From assembly GCA_024742705.1 (NCBI GenBank), contig JANSXZ010000001.1:241208-305207 (forward strand): 64,000 nt of DNA, given 5' to 3'. A program made the position numbers and the translations under genes. Source of the DNA: Paracoccaceae bacterium (GTDB lineage Bacteria; Pseudomonadota; Alphaproteobacteria; Rhodobacterales; Rhodobacteraceae). Below are positions 35,713-44,093 of this stretch, one piece after another (the stretch's first letter is position 1; the number at the start of each line of letters is the position of its first letter). The notes under the pieces are model-generated. The model had not been told where the DNA came from. It saw nothing but the letters and a program-made list of their open reading frames with translations, and made no database searches.

Positions 35713-36509
35713 CGGCCGCCCCGCGCGCGGAACTGCCGGGCGGGATCGAACCCGGCCACCGCCAGCGCGAAGAAAATCGCGCCCGCCACCGCGACCACCG
35801 CAAGCGCCGTGGGGTTCCACGCGCCGTACCATGAAAAGCGGATCAACTCGACCGCGTGGGTGAAAGGGTTCAGCAGGCAAAGCGTGGCCAGGATATCGCT
35901 CGATTCGCGCATCTTCCAGATCGGGTAAAGCGCGGACGACAGGAAGAACATCGGGAAGATCACGAAGTTCATCACCCCCGCGAAATTCTCAAGTTGCCGG
36001 GTCGAGGCCGCCAGAACCATGCCCAGCGCCCCCAGCATCAGGCCGGTCAGCACCAGAACCGGCAGAACCGTCAGGATACCGGCGGGCGGGATATCGACAC
36101 CGAAGGCCAGCGCAATGGCGACAAAGGCCAGAACCTGCACGCCCGACACCGCGACCCCGGCCAGCAGCTTGCACAAAAGAAGATACCAGCGCGGCAGCGG
36201 CGAGGTGAGCAGAACCCGCATCGATCCCATTTCCTGATCATAGACCATCGACAGCGACGATTGCATCCCGGCGAACAGCTGGATCATCCCGATCAGCCCG
36301 GGCACGATGTAAACCTCGTAGCTGATGTAGGTCTGGTAGGGCGGCACGATCGACAGGCCCAGCGCTGCGCGGAACCCGGCGGCAAAGACCACCAGCCAGA
36401 TCAGCGGCCGCACCAGCGCCGAAAGAAACCGGCTGCGCTGATGGAAAAACCGCAAGACCTCGCGGCGCACGATTCCCCACAACGCGATCAGGGCGGCCGC
36501 GCGGGTCAT
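35709..36509 (-). CDS. ABC-2 type transporter permease, PQQ-alcohol-system type (PedC-like)
   Basis: About 266 residues and six predicted helices (ALIALWGIVRREVLRFF start; LIWLVVFAAGF; IGMIQLFAGM; FAGVMNFVIFPMFFLSSALYP). It belongs to the ABC-2 class, which exports or flips molecules, and matches the permease that accompanies PQQ alcohol dehydrogenase systems in Pseudomonas and Rhodobacterales (alcohol ABC transporter permease family). It overlaps its ATPase (36506) and DUF1194 gene by 4 bases each. Substrate unknown. Confidence 0.85.
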   Translation of the reverse strand: MTRAAALIALWGIVRREVLRFFHQRSRFLSALVRPLIWLVVFAAGFRAALGLSIVPPYQTYISYEVYIVPGLIGMIQLFAGMQSSLSMVYDQEMGSMRVLLTSPLPRWYLLLCKLLAGVAVSGVQVLAFVAIALAFGVDIPPAGILTVLPVLVLTGLMLGALGMVLAASTRQLENFAGVMNFVIFPMFFLSSALYPIWKMRESSDILATLCLLNPFTHAVELIRFSWYGAWNPTALAVVAVAGAIFFALAVAGFDPARQFRARGGR

Positions 36510-37219
36510 GCGGGCACCCGCGTAAGCGCGTCGAAGGCCGCCGAAAGGCTGTCGGTCGCGGTTTGCGCCATCAGAGCCGCGGGCGGGCCATCGGCCACCA
36601 GACGGCCCTGGTGCAGCACCAGAACCCGGTCGTCGGGCCATATCTCGTCGATCAGATGCGTTGCCCAGAGCAGCGCGCCGGGCCGCGCATGCAGATCGGC
36701 CACCAGCGCCTTGCGGGTGGCGATATCGAGCCCCACGGTCGGCTCGTCCAGCAACAGGACCTGCGGGTCATGCAGGCCGGCGCGGGCGATCTCGACCCGT
36801 CGGCGGTGCCCGCCGTTCAGGCTGCGCAGTTTCTCGGCGCCGCGGTCTTGCAGGCCGAAGACCTGTTTCGCCGCGGCAATGCGGGGCGCCGCCCGGCGTG
36901 GCGACAGACCGTGCAGCGCGGCGGCATAGCCAAGGTTCTGATCAACGCTGAGATCCAGATCCAGCGTCTGCATCTGAAACACCACGCCCAGCGCCGCCAG
37001 TGCCGGGCCGGTGCCCGCAGGCGCCCCGGCCACCGAAACGCGCCCCTTGCGGGTGGCGAACAGCCCTGAAACCAACGCAAAGAGCGTGGTCTTGCCGGCG
37101 CCGTTCGGCCCCAGCAGGATCACCTTTTCATCGGCGTCGATGCGCAGCGAAACCGCATCGAGCACCGACCGGCCGCCATAGTCGAAAGACAGCGCGTCGA
37201 TTTCCAGAACCGGCGGCAT
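36506..37219 (-). CDS. ABC transporter ATPase, PQQ-dependent alcohol dehydrogenase system
   Basis: A 237-residue ATPase with Walker A GPNGAGKTT and Walker B LLLDEPTVGLD, and a signature in which the usual LSGGQ reads LNGGHRRRVEIARAG. It matches the ATPase associated with PQQ alcohol dehydrogenase systems (PQQ_ABC_ATP type). It begins immediately after the beta-propeller gene with no gap and overlaps its permease by 4 bases. Confidence 0.88.
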   Translation of the reverse strand: MPPVLEIDALSFDYGGRSVLDAVSLRIDADEKVILLGPNGAGKTTLFALVSGLFATRKGRVSVAGAPAGTGPALAALGVVFQMQTLDLDLSVDQNLGYAAALHGLSPRRAAPRIAAAKQVFGLQDRGAEKLRSLNGGHRRRVEIARAGLHDPQVLLLDEPTVGLDIATRKALVADLHARPGALLWATHLIDEIWPDDRVLVLHQGRLVADGPPAALMAQTATDSLSAAFDALTRVPA

Positions 37220-38221
37220 CTATTCGCCGCGCGGGATCCGGGCCGCGGGCAACACCGCGGCACCCCAGGGGAAACGGCCCACCTTCACGGTCTTTACAGC
37301 GCGTTGGGCGGCCACGTCGATGGCGGTGACGTCGCCCGAAAGGCCATTGGTGGAATAGATCATGCTCTGATCGGCGTTGAAGGCCAGATGCCACACCCGC
37401 CGGCCGGCCTGGATATAGCGCACCGGGCGCAGCGTTTCGCGATCTATCACCGCCACATGGTTGGCCGGGCCCAGCGCGACAAAGGCCCAGCGGTCGTCGT
37501 CGGTCAGCTTGATGCCCACGGGCTGAATGAGATCCGGCGAGACGCCGGGGATGTCGAACCCGATGGTATGGGTGGTCTCGCGGGTGGCGACATCCATCAC
37601 CGCCACGGTTCCGCCGATTTCCGATGTCACCCACAGCGCGGTGTCGTCACGGGTGAACGCGGCATCGCGGGGCCGTTGATCGACCAGCGTATTGGCCACC
37701 AGCGCCTGCGCACTCGTGTCGATCCAGTGCACCATGTTGGTGGTTTCCGACGTGATCACCGCAAGCGCCCCGTCATGGCTGACGGCGACCCCCTCGGGTT
37801 CGACGCCGACATTGATTTCGGCCACCACCTCGCCCGATTGCACATCGACCACCGTGGCCAGCGCATCGTCTTCGTTGGCGACATACAGCCATTTGTTGTT
37901 GGGGTGCAGGGCGAATTGCTCGGGGTCGTCGCCGGATGGCAGGATCCGCACCAGGTTTTCGGTGGCGATGTCGTAGACCTCGACCTGATCGCTGTCCGAC
38001 GCGGCCACGATGAGATGGCGATAGTCCTTGCTCAGCGTGATCGCGCGCGGCCGCAGCCCCACCTGGATCGACCGAACGACCTCCATGGTTTCGGCATCTA
38101 TCACCGAAACCGTATGATCCTTTTCATTCGACACATAAATCCGGTCGGCCGCGGCGGGCAGGGTCATCGCCAGCAGGGCGCCGATCGCCAGCAACGATCT
38201 TTTGATTTGAGCGTTCATCAT
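37220..38221 (-). CDS. PQQ-system beta-propeller protein
   Basis: About 333 residues with a signal peptide (LLAIGALLAMTLPAAADRI). It contains repeated YVSNEKDHTVSVID-type and LYVANEDDALATVVD-type blades of about 40 residues, the PQQ_ABC_repeats family that travels with PQQ dehydrogenase systems. It is not an enzyme in the sense of a PQQ dehydrogenase, as no PQQ-binding Trp docking pattern was recognised; a binding or carrier role is likely. The start at 38221 overlaps the previous gene's stop by 4 bases. Confidence 0.85.
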   Translation of the reverse strand: MMNAQIKRSLLAIGALLAMTLPAAADRIYVSNEKDHTVSVIDAETMEVVRSIQVGLRPRAITLSKDYRHLIVAASDSDQVEVYDIATENLVRILPSGDDPEQFALHPNNKWLYVANEDDALATVVDVQSGEVVAEINVGVEPEGVAVSHDGALAVITSETTNMVHWIDTSAQALVANTLVDQRPRDAAFTRDDTALWVTSEIGGTVAVMDVATRETTHTIGFDIPGVSPDLIQPVGIKLTDDDRWAFVALGPANHVAVIDRETLRPVRYIQAGRRVWHLAFNADQSMIYSTNGLSGDVTAIDVAAQRAVKTVKVGRFPWGAAVLPAARIPRGE

Positions 38222-39420
38222 GGGGCTACTCCGGGTGGGTTGGGGCATTCGGATGCGGGGGCGTCAACGCCCAGCGTATCCAGTTCTGTCTGTGGGTGCA
38301 GGAAGCCGGCCAGCGGCGGCATCGCCACCACCGCCTCGGCATGAACCAGGGGTATGGGCTGACGCATCTGGCCGTTCCAGCCGCGGAAACTCTGCGGGCG
38401 GCCCTTGAACCCGGCCAGCGCGAAGGCATCGCCCAGCAGATAGGCGCGCACGCCCGCCGCAGAGCTGTCGCCGGTGCGCGTCACCGCTTCGCCCACCGCG
38501 CGCACGGCCAGCCAGGTGGCATAGTCGCCCGCGTCCATCGCGCGGCCGGTGTCTTCGGCAAACCGCGCATGCAGTTGCAGTGCGCCCCATTGTTCCAGAA
38601 CCGGCGCAAAGCCGGTGCTGCGCAGCCCGGCGCTGCCCAGAACCGGGCGTGGCAACCAGGTGTTGAATTCGAGAAACTGGCCGAAGTCGCGGTCTTCGTC
38701 GGCCACCAGAACCGCGTCGTAGGCGCGCGCCTGGGTCAGCACGGGCACCTCTTGCGTGGCATTGCGGCGCAGATCCGCATCTTCCAGCCAGGCGCGTTCG
38801 TGATCTATGCGCAACCCGTAGCGCGCCGCGCCGTCGCGCAGGGCATCGGCCCAGACCGCATCCTGCGGCCGCGGCCCCTGCACCAGCATCAGGCGGTCCC
38901 AGCGGCGCAGCACCAGGAACTGCATCAGCGCATCCGCCAGCATCCGGCGCGATGGCGCGGTGTGCAGCAGGTTGACCGCGCAGTCGGCGCCGCGCAGCCG
39001 GTCGTCGATGGCGCCGGCATTCAGGAACAGATCGTCGTCGGCGCCGGGCAGGGCCAGGATCATGTCCACCGCATCGGCGGGCAGGTTCAGCACGACGATC
39101 CGGCCAGGCGCTGCCACCAGCGGCGCGGCCAGCGCGGCCAGGTCTTCTTCGGGCGCGGCGACATGGTCTGTCAGGACATAGTCGTGGCCCAGAAAGCCGC
39201 CGGTGGTGGCATTGTCGGCGATGCCCAGCCGCGCGCCTGCCAGGCCTTCGTTCCGGGGGCGCTCCATCAGCCGTGACAGCACCCGCTGCGGCGGCAGCGT
39301 CTGCGCCAGATAGTCGATCCGGACGCGCAGCGTTTCGGCCCACGCCGGCGTCCGGGCGATGGGCGCGGCCAGCAGCGTCAGCGCGGTCAGGGCGGTGGCG
39401 GTCAGCATCCGTGGTGTCAT
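38218..39420 (-). CDS. ABC binding protein, PQQ alcohol dehydrogenase system (PQQ_ABC_bind type)
   Basis: About 400 residues with a signal peptide (ATALTALTLLAAPIARTPAWA). The mature protein resembles leucine-binding-like proteins (RIDYLAQTLPPQ; IVVLNLPADAVDMILAL; DRLMLVQGPRPQDAVWADALRDGAARYGLRIDHERAW). It matches the binding protein family found next to PQQ_ABC ATPase and propeller genes. Start ATG at 39420 was chosen because it begins the signal peptide. It differs from the NitT-type binding protein that lies just upstream, giving the operon two unrelated binding proteins besides the MoxJ-like fusion. Confidence 0.82.
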   Translation of the reverse strand: MTPRMLTATALTALTLLAAPIARTPAWAETLRVRIDYLAQTLPPQRVLSRLMERPRNEGLAGARLGIADNATTGGFLGHDYVLTDHVAAPEEDLAALAAPLVAAPGRIVVLNLPADAVDMILALPGADDDLFLNAGAIDDRLRGADCAVNLLHTAPSRRMLADALMQFLVLRRWDRLMLVQGPRPQDAVWADALRDGAARYGLRIDHERAWLEDADLRRNATQEVPVLTQARAYDAVLVADEDRDFGQFLEFNTWLPRPVLGSAGLRSTGFAPVLEQWGALQLHARFAEDTGRAMDAGDYATWLAVRAVGEAVTRTGDSSAAGVRAYLLGDAFALAGFKGRPQSFRGWNGQMRQPIPLVHAEAVVAMPPLAGFLHPQTELDTLGVDAPASECPNPPGVAP

Positions 39421-39439
39421 GGCGCGGTGTCTCCGGACT

Positions 39440-40423
39440 TTATCGGGTGGCAAGGAACAGACCATCGGGCAGGCGGTCGGCCTGACCGACCAGCGCGGCA
39501 CCGCCGTATTGCGCCATCACCGCAAGCAAACGGTCGGCCGCCGCCAGATCAACGGGCGCATCCGCCGGGATGCCTGCGCGAAACCCCGCGCGCAAGGCGT
39601 CGAACGTGCCGGGATCGGGGGCCTTCATCATCGGGCGCAAACGCTCCCACGCGCTGTCGTCGCTGGCCAGAAGCGTTTTCGCATCGCGCGATGCCTCTGC
39701 CAGCGCGGCCACCAGCCGCGGGTTTTCACGCGCCAGCGCGCCGCTTACGACGTATCCCAGAAGCGGCGTCTGCGGGTCCAGACCCAGCGCGCGGGCCGCG
39801 GTTTCCACGGTGATGAGGCTGCGAAAGCCTTCGGCCTGCATCCGCGCCAGATAGTGCCAGAAACTGATCGTCGCGCCCGTATCGCCGCGCCGCGCGGCCT
39901 CGGATATCAGCGGCGGTGCGCCGAAAACCTGCGTGGTGCTGGCGGCCAGATCGAAATCCAGCGATTGCGCGGCATAGGCCCGCAGGATCAGCCAGCTCTT
40001 GTCGAGCGGCCCGCCGGCGATGCCGATGCGCGCGCCGGCGAGGTCGCGCAGATCGCGCGCATCGCTGCCGCCTGCCACCACAACGCCGCCAACCGCGCGC
40101 GAATAGGGCAGCACCACCAGATCCGTTCCCGCCGCGCGCATCCGCGCCGCCCAGATCCAGTCGGCCACGATGGCATCCAGTTCGCCGGCCAGAAACGCAA
40201 CCCGCGCCGCCTGTTCGCCGGCAAAGCCGCGCACCTGCAGATCGAACCCGCGCGCGTGGTCGAAACCTTCGGCCCGGATGGTTTCAAGCTCCCAGTTGAC
40301 GGTGCCGTACTTCAGGGTGCCCAGGGTCAGCGTCTGATCGGCGCGCAGCGCCTGGGCCGGCAGGCACAGCGCCAGAACGCCGATCAGTCGGCCAAGCCAG
40401 CGTGTCATGGAAAAACCTGTCAT
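39440..40423 (-). CDS. ABC binding protein, NitT/TauT type
   Basis: A 327-residue periplasmic protein with a signal peptide (RLIGVLALCLPAQALRA). Features are TLGTLKYGTVNWELETIRAEGF at the N-terminus of the mature chain, GELDAIVADWIWAARM, and GARIGIAGGPLDKSWLILRAYA, as in SsuA/TauA/NrtA relatives. It should feed the SsuC/TauC-type permease (34088) and ATPase (33403) of the same operon, although four genes of another transporter lie between. Substrate unknown. Confidence 0.85.
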   Translation of the reverse strand: MTGFSMTRWLGRLIGVLALCLPAQALRADQTLTLGTLKYGTVNWELETIRAEGFDHARGFDLQVRGFAGEQAARVAFLAGELDAIVADWIWAARMRAAGTDLVVLPYSRAVGGVVVAGGSDARDLRDLAGARIGIAGGPLDKSWLILRAYAAQSLDFDLAASTTQVFGAPPLISEAARRGDTGATISFWHYLARMQAEGFRSLITVETAARALGLDPQTPLLGYVVSGALARENPRLVAALAEASRDAKTLLASDDSAWERLRPMMKAPDPGTFDALRAGFRAGIPADAPVDLAAADRLLAVMAQYGGAALVGQADRLPDGLFLATR

Positions 40424-40482
40424 GGGAATCCTCGCTGTACCGGAAACGCGCGCGGTGGGGCAATTGCGGGGCGGCCGCGTGA

Positions 40483-41745
40483 TCAGCGCAGGGCGATGAT
40501 ATCGCGCAGGCTGAGCCGGGGTTGCACCGCCGGCGGGCGTGGCGCCGCGTAATGCGCACCGGCCCGTGCCGCCATTGGCGCCAGCGCGTCCGACGCGGCC
40601 AGCGCCGCGATGCCGGCATCGACATGCGCCAGCAGGCCGGGTTTACCCCCGAGCATCGCCACCCCCAGGTTGAACCCAAGGGGATGCCGGTAGTCGTGCA
40701 GTTTCAACACGCTGACCAAGTTCTGGCGGCGGTGAAAATCATAGGCGCCGACGGTGACAAGCGCCGCGTCAAAGACGCCTTCCTCCATCTCCCACAGGAA
40801 CTGCGGCCCGGGATTGCGGGTGTCGGCGTCGCGCACCATGCGGTCGGTGCCCTGCCGGATGGTGATCACACCCGGCAGCGTGCCCTGTTCGAGCCCCAGC
40901 TTCAGCCCCTCGAGATCGGCGACCGTTTCGATCGGGCCTATCTCGACGCCGTCGCGGTACACCAGCCCGATTTCCATGCGGGCATAGGGATCGGATACGG
41001 CGATGGGGCGCAAATCCACCTGATACCGCTGATCCATGTGCTCGGGCCGGTCTTCCCAGCGCGGCAGCGGGGCGCGGTCGCCCGGGGTCTGGCTGAGCGC
41101 CGGCTGATACAGGGCGAACCCCGGCGCGATGTCGCACAGATCGTGCGACAGAAGCGCCACGGTGTCCTTGACCGGGGTGGTTTCCTCTTCCTGTTCGCTT
41201 TCGAACCAGACCGGCACGAAATCCAGGCCCATCCCGGCGGCCAGCGCTTCGGCTATGTCGTGATCTATGCCGATGCCGCCGCGGCTGCGCTTGGCGGACA
41301 TCACGCCGCCGTTGCGGGCGAGGCAGGCGTGCAGCGTGCCGTCCCGGATCAGCTCGGGCTGGGGTAAGGGGGCGTCTTTCGCCCCCTCCATCGCCGCGCT
41401 GTCTTCGGGCAGCGGCTCTTTTCCGGCGCGTGTCGCCACATAGTGCCACAGTGCCTCGACTTCCTCGGGCAGCAGGATGTCGCCCCATGCGGGCATGTCG
41501 CCCTTGCCGTTCAGAACCGCCGATTCAAAGCCTTCGCGATTGTCGCGCGGCCAGCGGCGCAGGTCATACGAGCTGGTGCCCGGATTGACCATGTTCAGCC
41601 CGTGGCAGTGCGAGCAGAACTGTTTGTATGTGGTTGCGCCGAAGGCAAGGATCTCGTCCGCCGTCTTGCCATCGGACAAGGCCGGCGATCCGAAGATCGC
41701 CAGCCCCATTGCCAATACGGGTATCAGCTTTTTCATCTTGCGCAT
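40483..41745 (-). CDS. Cytochrome c fused to MoxJ-like ABC-type binding protein
   Basis: A 420-residue fusion. Residues 1-24 form a signal peptide (LIPVLAMGLAIFGSPALS). Residues about 28-110 are a class I cytochrome c with the heme site CSHCH (Cys44, Cys47, His48) and the likely axial ligand Met84 in KGDMPAWG. From about residue 130 (LIRDGTLHACLA, GIGIDHDIAEALAAGMGLDF) the protein is a MoxJ-type bacterial solute-binding protein, as found with methanol and ethanol quinoprotein dehydrogenases. The fusion would tether an electron acceptor to the dehydrogenase partner. Its start codon overlaps the dehydrogenase stop by one base. Confidence 0.88.
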   Translation of the reverse strand: MRKMKKLIPVLAMGLAIFGSPALSDGKTADEILAFGATTYKQFCSHCHGLNMVNPGTSSYDLRRWPRDNREGFESAVLNGKGDMPAWGDILLPEEVEALWHYVATRAGKEPLPEDSAAMEGAKDAPLPQPELIRDGTLHACLARNGGVMSAKRSRGGIGIDHDIAEALAAGMGLDFVPVWFESEQEEETTPVKDTVALLSHDLCDIAPGFALYQPALSQTPGDRAPLPRWEDRPEHMDQRYQVDLRPIAVSDPYARMEIGLVYRDGVEIGPIETVADLEGLKLGLEQGTLPGVITIRQGTDRMVRDADTRNPGPQFLWEMEEGVFDAALVTVGAYDFHRRQNLVSVLKLHDYRHPLGFNLGVAMLGGKPGLLAHVDAGIAALAASDALAPMAARAGAHYAAPRPPAVQPRLSLRDIIALR

Positions 41746-43400
41746 TACTTTACCGCGAAGGTCCAGACGGACCCGCCGGTCGGCACCGCCGCCAGGCGTT
41801 CATCGCCCGAGAACAGCGAATAGACCGCACCGCCGCCGGCCAGCATGGTGATGTACTGCGTTCCGTCATGCTCCCATGTCACGGGCTGTCCCACCGTGCC
41901 GGTGCCTGCGAAATACTCCCACAGCTTCTCGCCGGTGTCGGCGTCGAACACTTCGAATTCGCCGGTCTGCGCGCCGGTGAAAACAATGCCGCCCGCCGTC
42001 GAAAGGATGCCTGCGTTGCGCGGAATGTCCGAAGGCTGCGACCACTTCACCGCGCCGGTCATCGGATCAATCGCGCGCAATTCGCCACGGTGCCCTTCGG
42101 GCCAGTCCCACGAGAATTCGGCGCCGAAGTAGAACACGCCGGGCCGGTACTGCGGCTCGACCGCCTTGTAGTTCATGCCGATGCGGAAGGTGTTGATGAA
42201 CGCGGTCTGGCTGGCGCTGTCATAGGAGATCGGCGCCCAGTTCTTGCCGCCGAAAGCCGAAGGCCAATAGGTCACCTGCTCGCCGGCAACGGCCTTGGTG
42301 TAGATATCGGTGTGGTTCGGACGTCCGGTTTCCAGGTCGATGCTGGATGCCCATTCGACGCGGTCCACAAACGGGTTGGCCGCGATCAGTTTGCCGTCGG
42401 TGCGGTCGATCACATAGAAGAACCCGTTGCGGTTGGCCTGCATCAGAACCTTGCGGCCGTCGATCTCGGTCAGGACCAGTTCGTTGGTGGCGTCATAGTC
42501 GAACGGATCGTTGGGCGAGGTCTGGTAGTGCCACTTGATCCCGCCGGTCTTGGGATCCAGCGCCAGGATGGTATTGGTGTAGAGGTTGTCGCCCGGGCGC
42601 AGGCCGGCGTTCCACGAGGCCGCGTTGCCGGTGCCCCAATAGACGGTGTTCAGTTCCGGATCATACGTCCCGGTCAGCCAGGCCGGGCCGCCGCCGCGCT
42701 CCCAGGCGTCACCTTCGGGCCAGGTTTCCGAACCCGGCTCGCCGGGGGCCGGCACCGTATAGGTCCGCCACAGCCGTTCGCCGGTGGCCGGATCATAGCC
42801 TTCGATGTAGCCGCGGATGCCGTATTCGCCGCCTGAAATGCCAACGATCAGCACGCCGTCGGCGACCAAAGGCGTCACGGTCATCGAATAGCCGGACTTG
42901 AAGTCGATCGAGTTGGTACGCCATTTCTCTTCGCCGGTGGCGGCGTCGATGGCGATGACATGTGCGTCAAGCGTGGTGCGGAACAGCGTACCGTCGAGTA
43001 TCGCGACACCGCGGTTGACGATGCCGCAGCAGGCGACGCGCGGGGTTTCCGCCGGATAATCCAGCATGGTCTTCCAGATCTGCCGCCCGGTCGCCGCATC
43101 GAGTGCGATGGTCGAGTTGTGTGTCGTCAGATACATCCGGCCGTCGTGGATGATCGGAAAGCTTTCCTGTCCGCGCCCGTCGGACAGCGAATAGGTCCAG
43201 ACCGGCGAAAGATCTCCGACGTTTGCGGTGTTGATCTGGTCCAGTGCGCTGTGGCGGGTCTGATCGTAGCCCATGCCGTAAACCAGAACGTCGCCGGGCG
43301 TGCTCTGGTCTGCGCGCAGGTCCGCTTCGGATTGCGCCGATGCCGATGCCGCCAGCAGCAGGCCTGCCACGGTTGCGGCGATGAATGATGGTGATTTCAT
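41745..43400 (-). CDS. PQQ-dependent alcohol dehydrogenase with lanthanide-type active site
   Basis: A 551-residue periplasmic quinoprotein (signal MKSPSFIAATVAGLLLAASASA) that oxidises alcohols and passes electrons to cytochrome c. It has the eight-bladed propeller with repeated W-motifs (AATGRQIWK, DPKTGGIKWHY), the adjacent cysteine pair Cys124-Cys125 (VACCGIV), Glu192 (GGEYGIRGY), Asn259 (WGTGNAASW), Asp301 and Arg324 (NRNGFFYV). The catalytic Asp301 is followed two residues later by Asp303 (DPFDYDATNE). That extra aspartate is the hallmark of lanthanide-dependent enzymes (XoxF, PedH/ExaF); calcium enzymes have Ala or Ser there. Substrate range cannot be read off; a methanol/ethanol-family enzyme of short length is clear. 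Confidence 0.92.
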   Translation of the reverse strand: MKSPSFIAATVAGLLLAASASAQSEADLRADQSTPGDVLVYGMGYDQTRHSALDQINTANVGDLSPVWTYSLSDGRGQESFPIIHDGRMYLTTHNSTIALDAATGRQIWKTMLDYPAETPRVACCGIVNRGVAILDGTLFRTTLDAHVIAIDAATGEEKWRTNSIDFKSGYSMTVTPLVADGVLIVGISGGEYGIRGYIEGYDPATGERLWRTYTVPAPGEPGSETWPEGDAWERGGGPAWLTGTYDPELNTVYWGTGNAASWNAGLRPGDNLYTNTILALDPKTGGIKWHYQTSPNDPFDYDATNELVLTEIDGRKVLMQANRNGFFYVIDRTDGKLIAANPFVDRVEWASSIDLETGRPNHTDIYTKAVAGEQVTYWPSAFGGKNWAPISYDSASQTAFINTFRIGMNYKAVEPQYRPGVFYFGAEFSWDWPEGHRGELRAIDPMTGAVKWSQPSDIPRNAGILSTAGGIVFTGAQTGEFEVFDADTGEKLWEYFAGTGTVGQPVTWEHDGTQYITMLAGGGAVYSLFSGDERLAAVPTGGSVWTFAVK

Positions 43401-43960
43401 TTTGTTCCTCCCTATCGAAACGTAACGCGGTTCGAGCCGCGCTCAGGCCCGCACTGTCCGGCATCGCCGAATCTGTCCGGTCCGGTTGATGATGCCCGCC
43501 CCGCGGGGTGGCATCCTGTCCGGCGCACCTGGCACCGGGAAAATCCGCTTCAAACCTCCGTCTTGCTTGGGCGGGGCGCTCCTCTTCGCCCCGGCCTTTC
43601 GGAATGATGCGCGCCTGTGCGCGCACCGCATGATTGGCTCGGTTGCCGCCGCGCGTTTCCGGACAATGGCCCGGCCCGCTCTTGCGGGTGCGCGCGCGCC
43701 GGGCCATCGCCGGACGCGCCCGCACCGGGCCGCAAAGCCCACCGTGGTTTGGCGAGGGTTCACAATCAAGGAAAATCTGCGTCGGGGCGTGGCTTACTTT
43801 CTGAGCCGCAGAAACCGTTTGACACTGTCCCGCGTCCATTGTTCCATGAATGGACTGTCCGCGGGCCATATCGTTCGGCCCGCGTGGAGGAGACAGCCGG
43901 GCGGTGCGTCAGGAACGCCGCCGCCCCCGATACGACGCCTGTGTAACCGAGGAGGAAAAC
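43401..43960. promoter_or_regulatory. Divergent promoter spacer between the PQQ-ADH operon and pqqA
   Basis: The 560-base spacer holds no convincing gene. The octamer CTGTCCGG occurs three times on the plus strand (43454, 43473, 43516), and close variants CTGTCCCG and CTGTCCGC occur at 43825 and 43855. The latter pair flanks the inverted repeat GTCCATT-8-AATGGAC (43834-43855). These could be binding sites of the regulator that couples dehydrogenase and cofactor expression. The pqqA end has a strong GAGGAGG site. Promoters themselves could not be assigned. Confidence 0.55.
43454..43860 (+). repeat. Repeated CTGTCCGG motifs
   Basis: Three exact copies (43454-43461, 43473-43480, 43516-43523) and two one-mismatch or shorter copies (43825-43832, 43855-43862) lie in the divergent spacer. 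They could be operator sites for a response regulator; the spacing (19, 43, 309 and 30 bases) is irregular. Confidence 0.6.
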
Positions 43961-44068
43961 ATGGCCTGGAAGAAACCGATCCTGCGCGAAGTCGCGTGCG
44001 GCATGGAAATCAACATGTATGCGCCGGCCGAGGACGAAGGCCGCGAATACGAGCGCGACCTGATCTGA
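43961..44068 (+). CDS. pqqA: PqqA precursor peptide of PQQ
   Basis: A 35-residue peptide (MAWKKPILREVACGMEINMY then an acidic tail). The conserved Glu16 and Tyr20 (E-I-N-M-Y) are the residues that PqqE cross-links to build pyrroloquinoline quinone. The ATG at 43961 follows GAGGAGG. The 15-residue acidic tail after Tyr20 (APAEDEGREYERDLI) is longer than in the shortest precursors such as those of Klebsiella and Methylorubrum, so a protease must remove it. First gene of pqqABCDE. Confidence 0.95.
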   Translation: MAWKKPILREVACGMEINMYAPAEDEGREYERDLI

Positions 44069-44093
44069 GCGACCGGCGCGCGGCGGCACTGAC

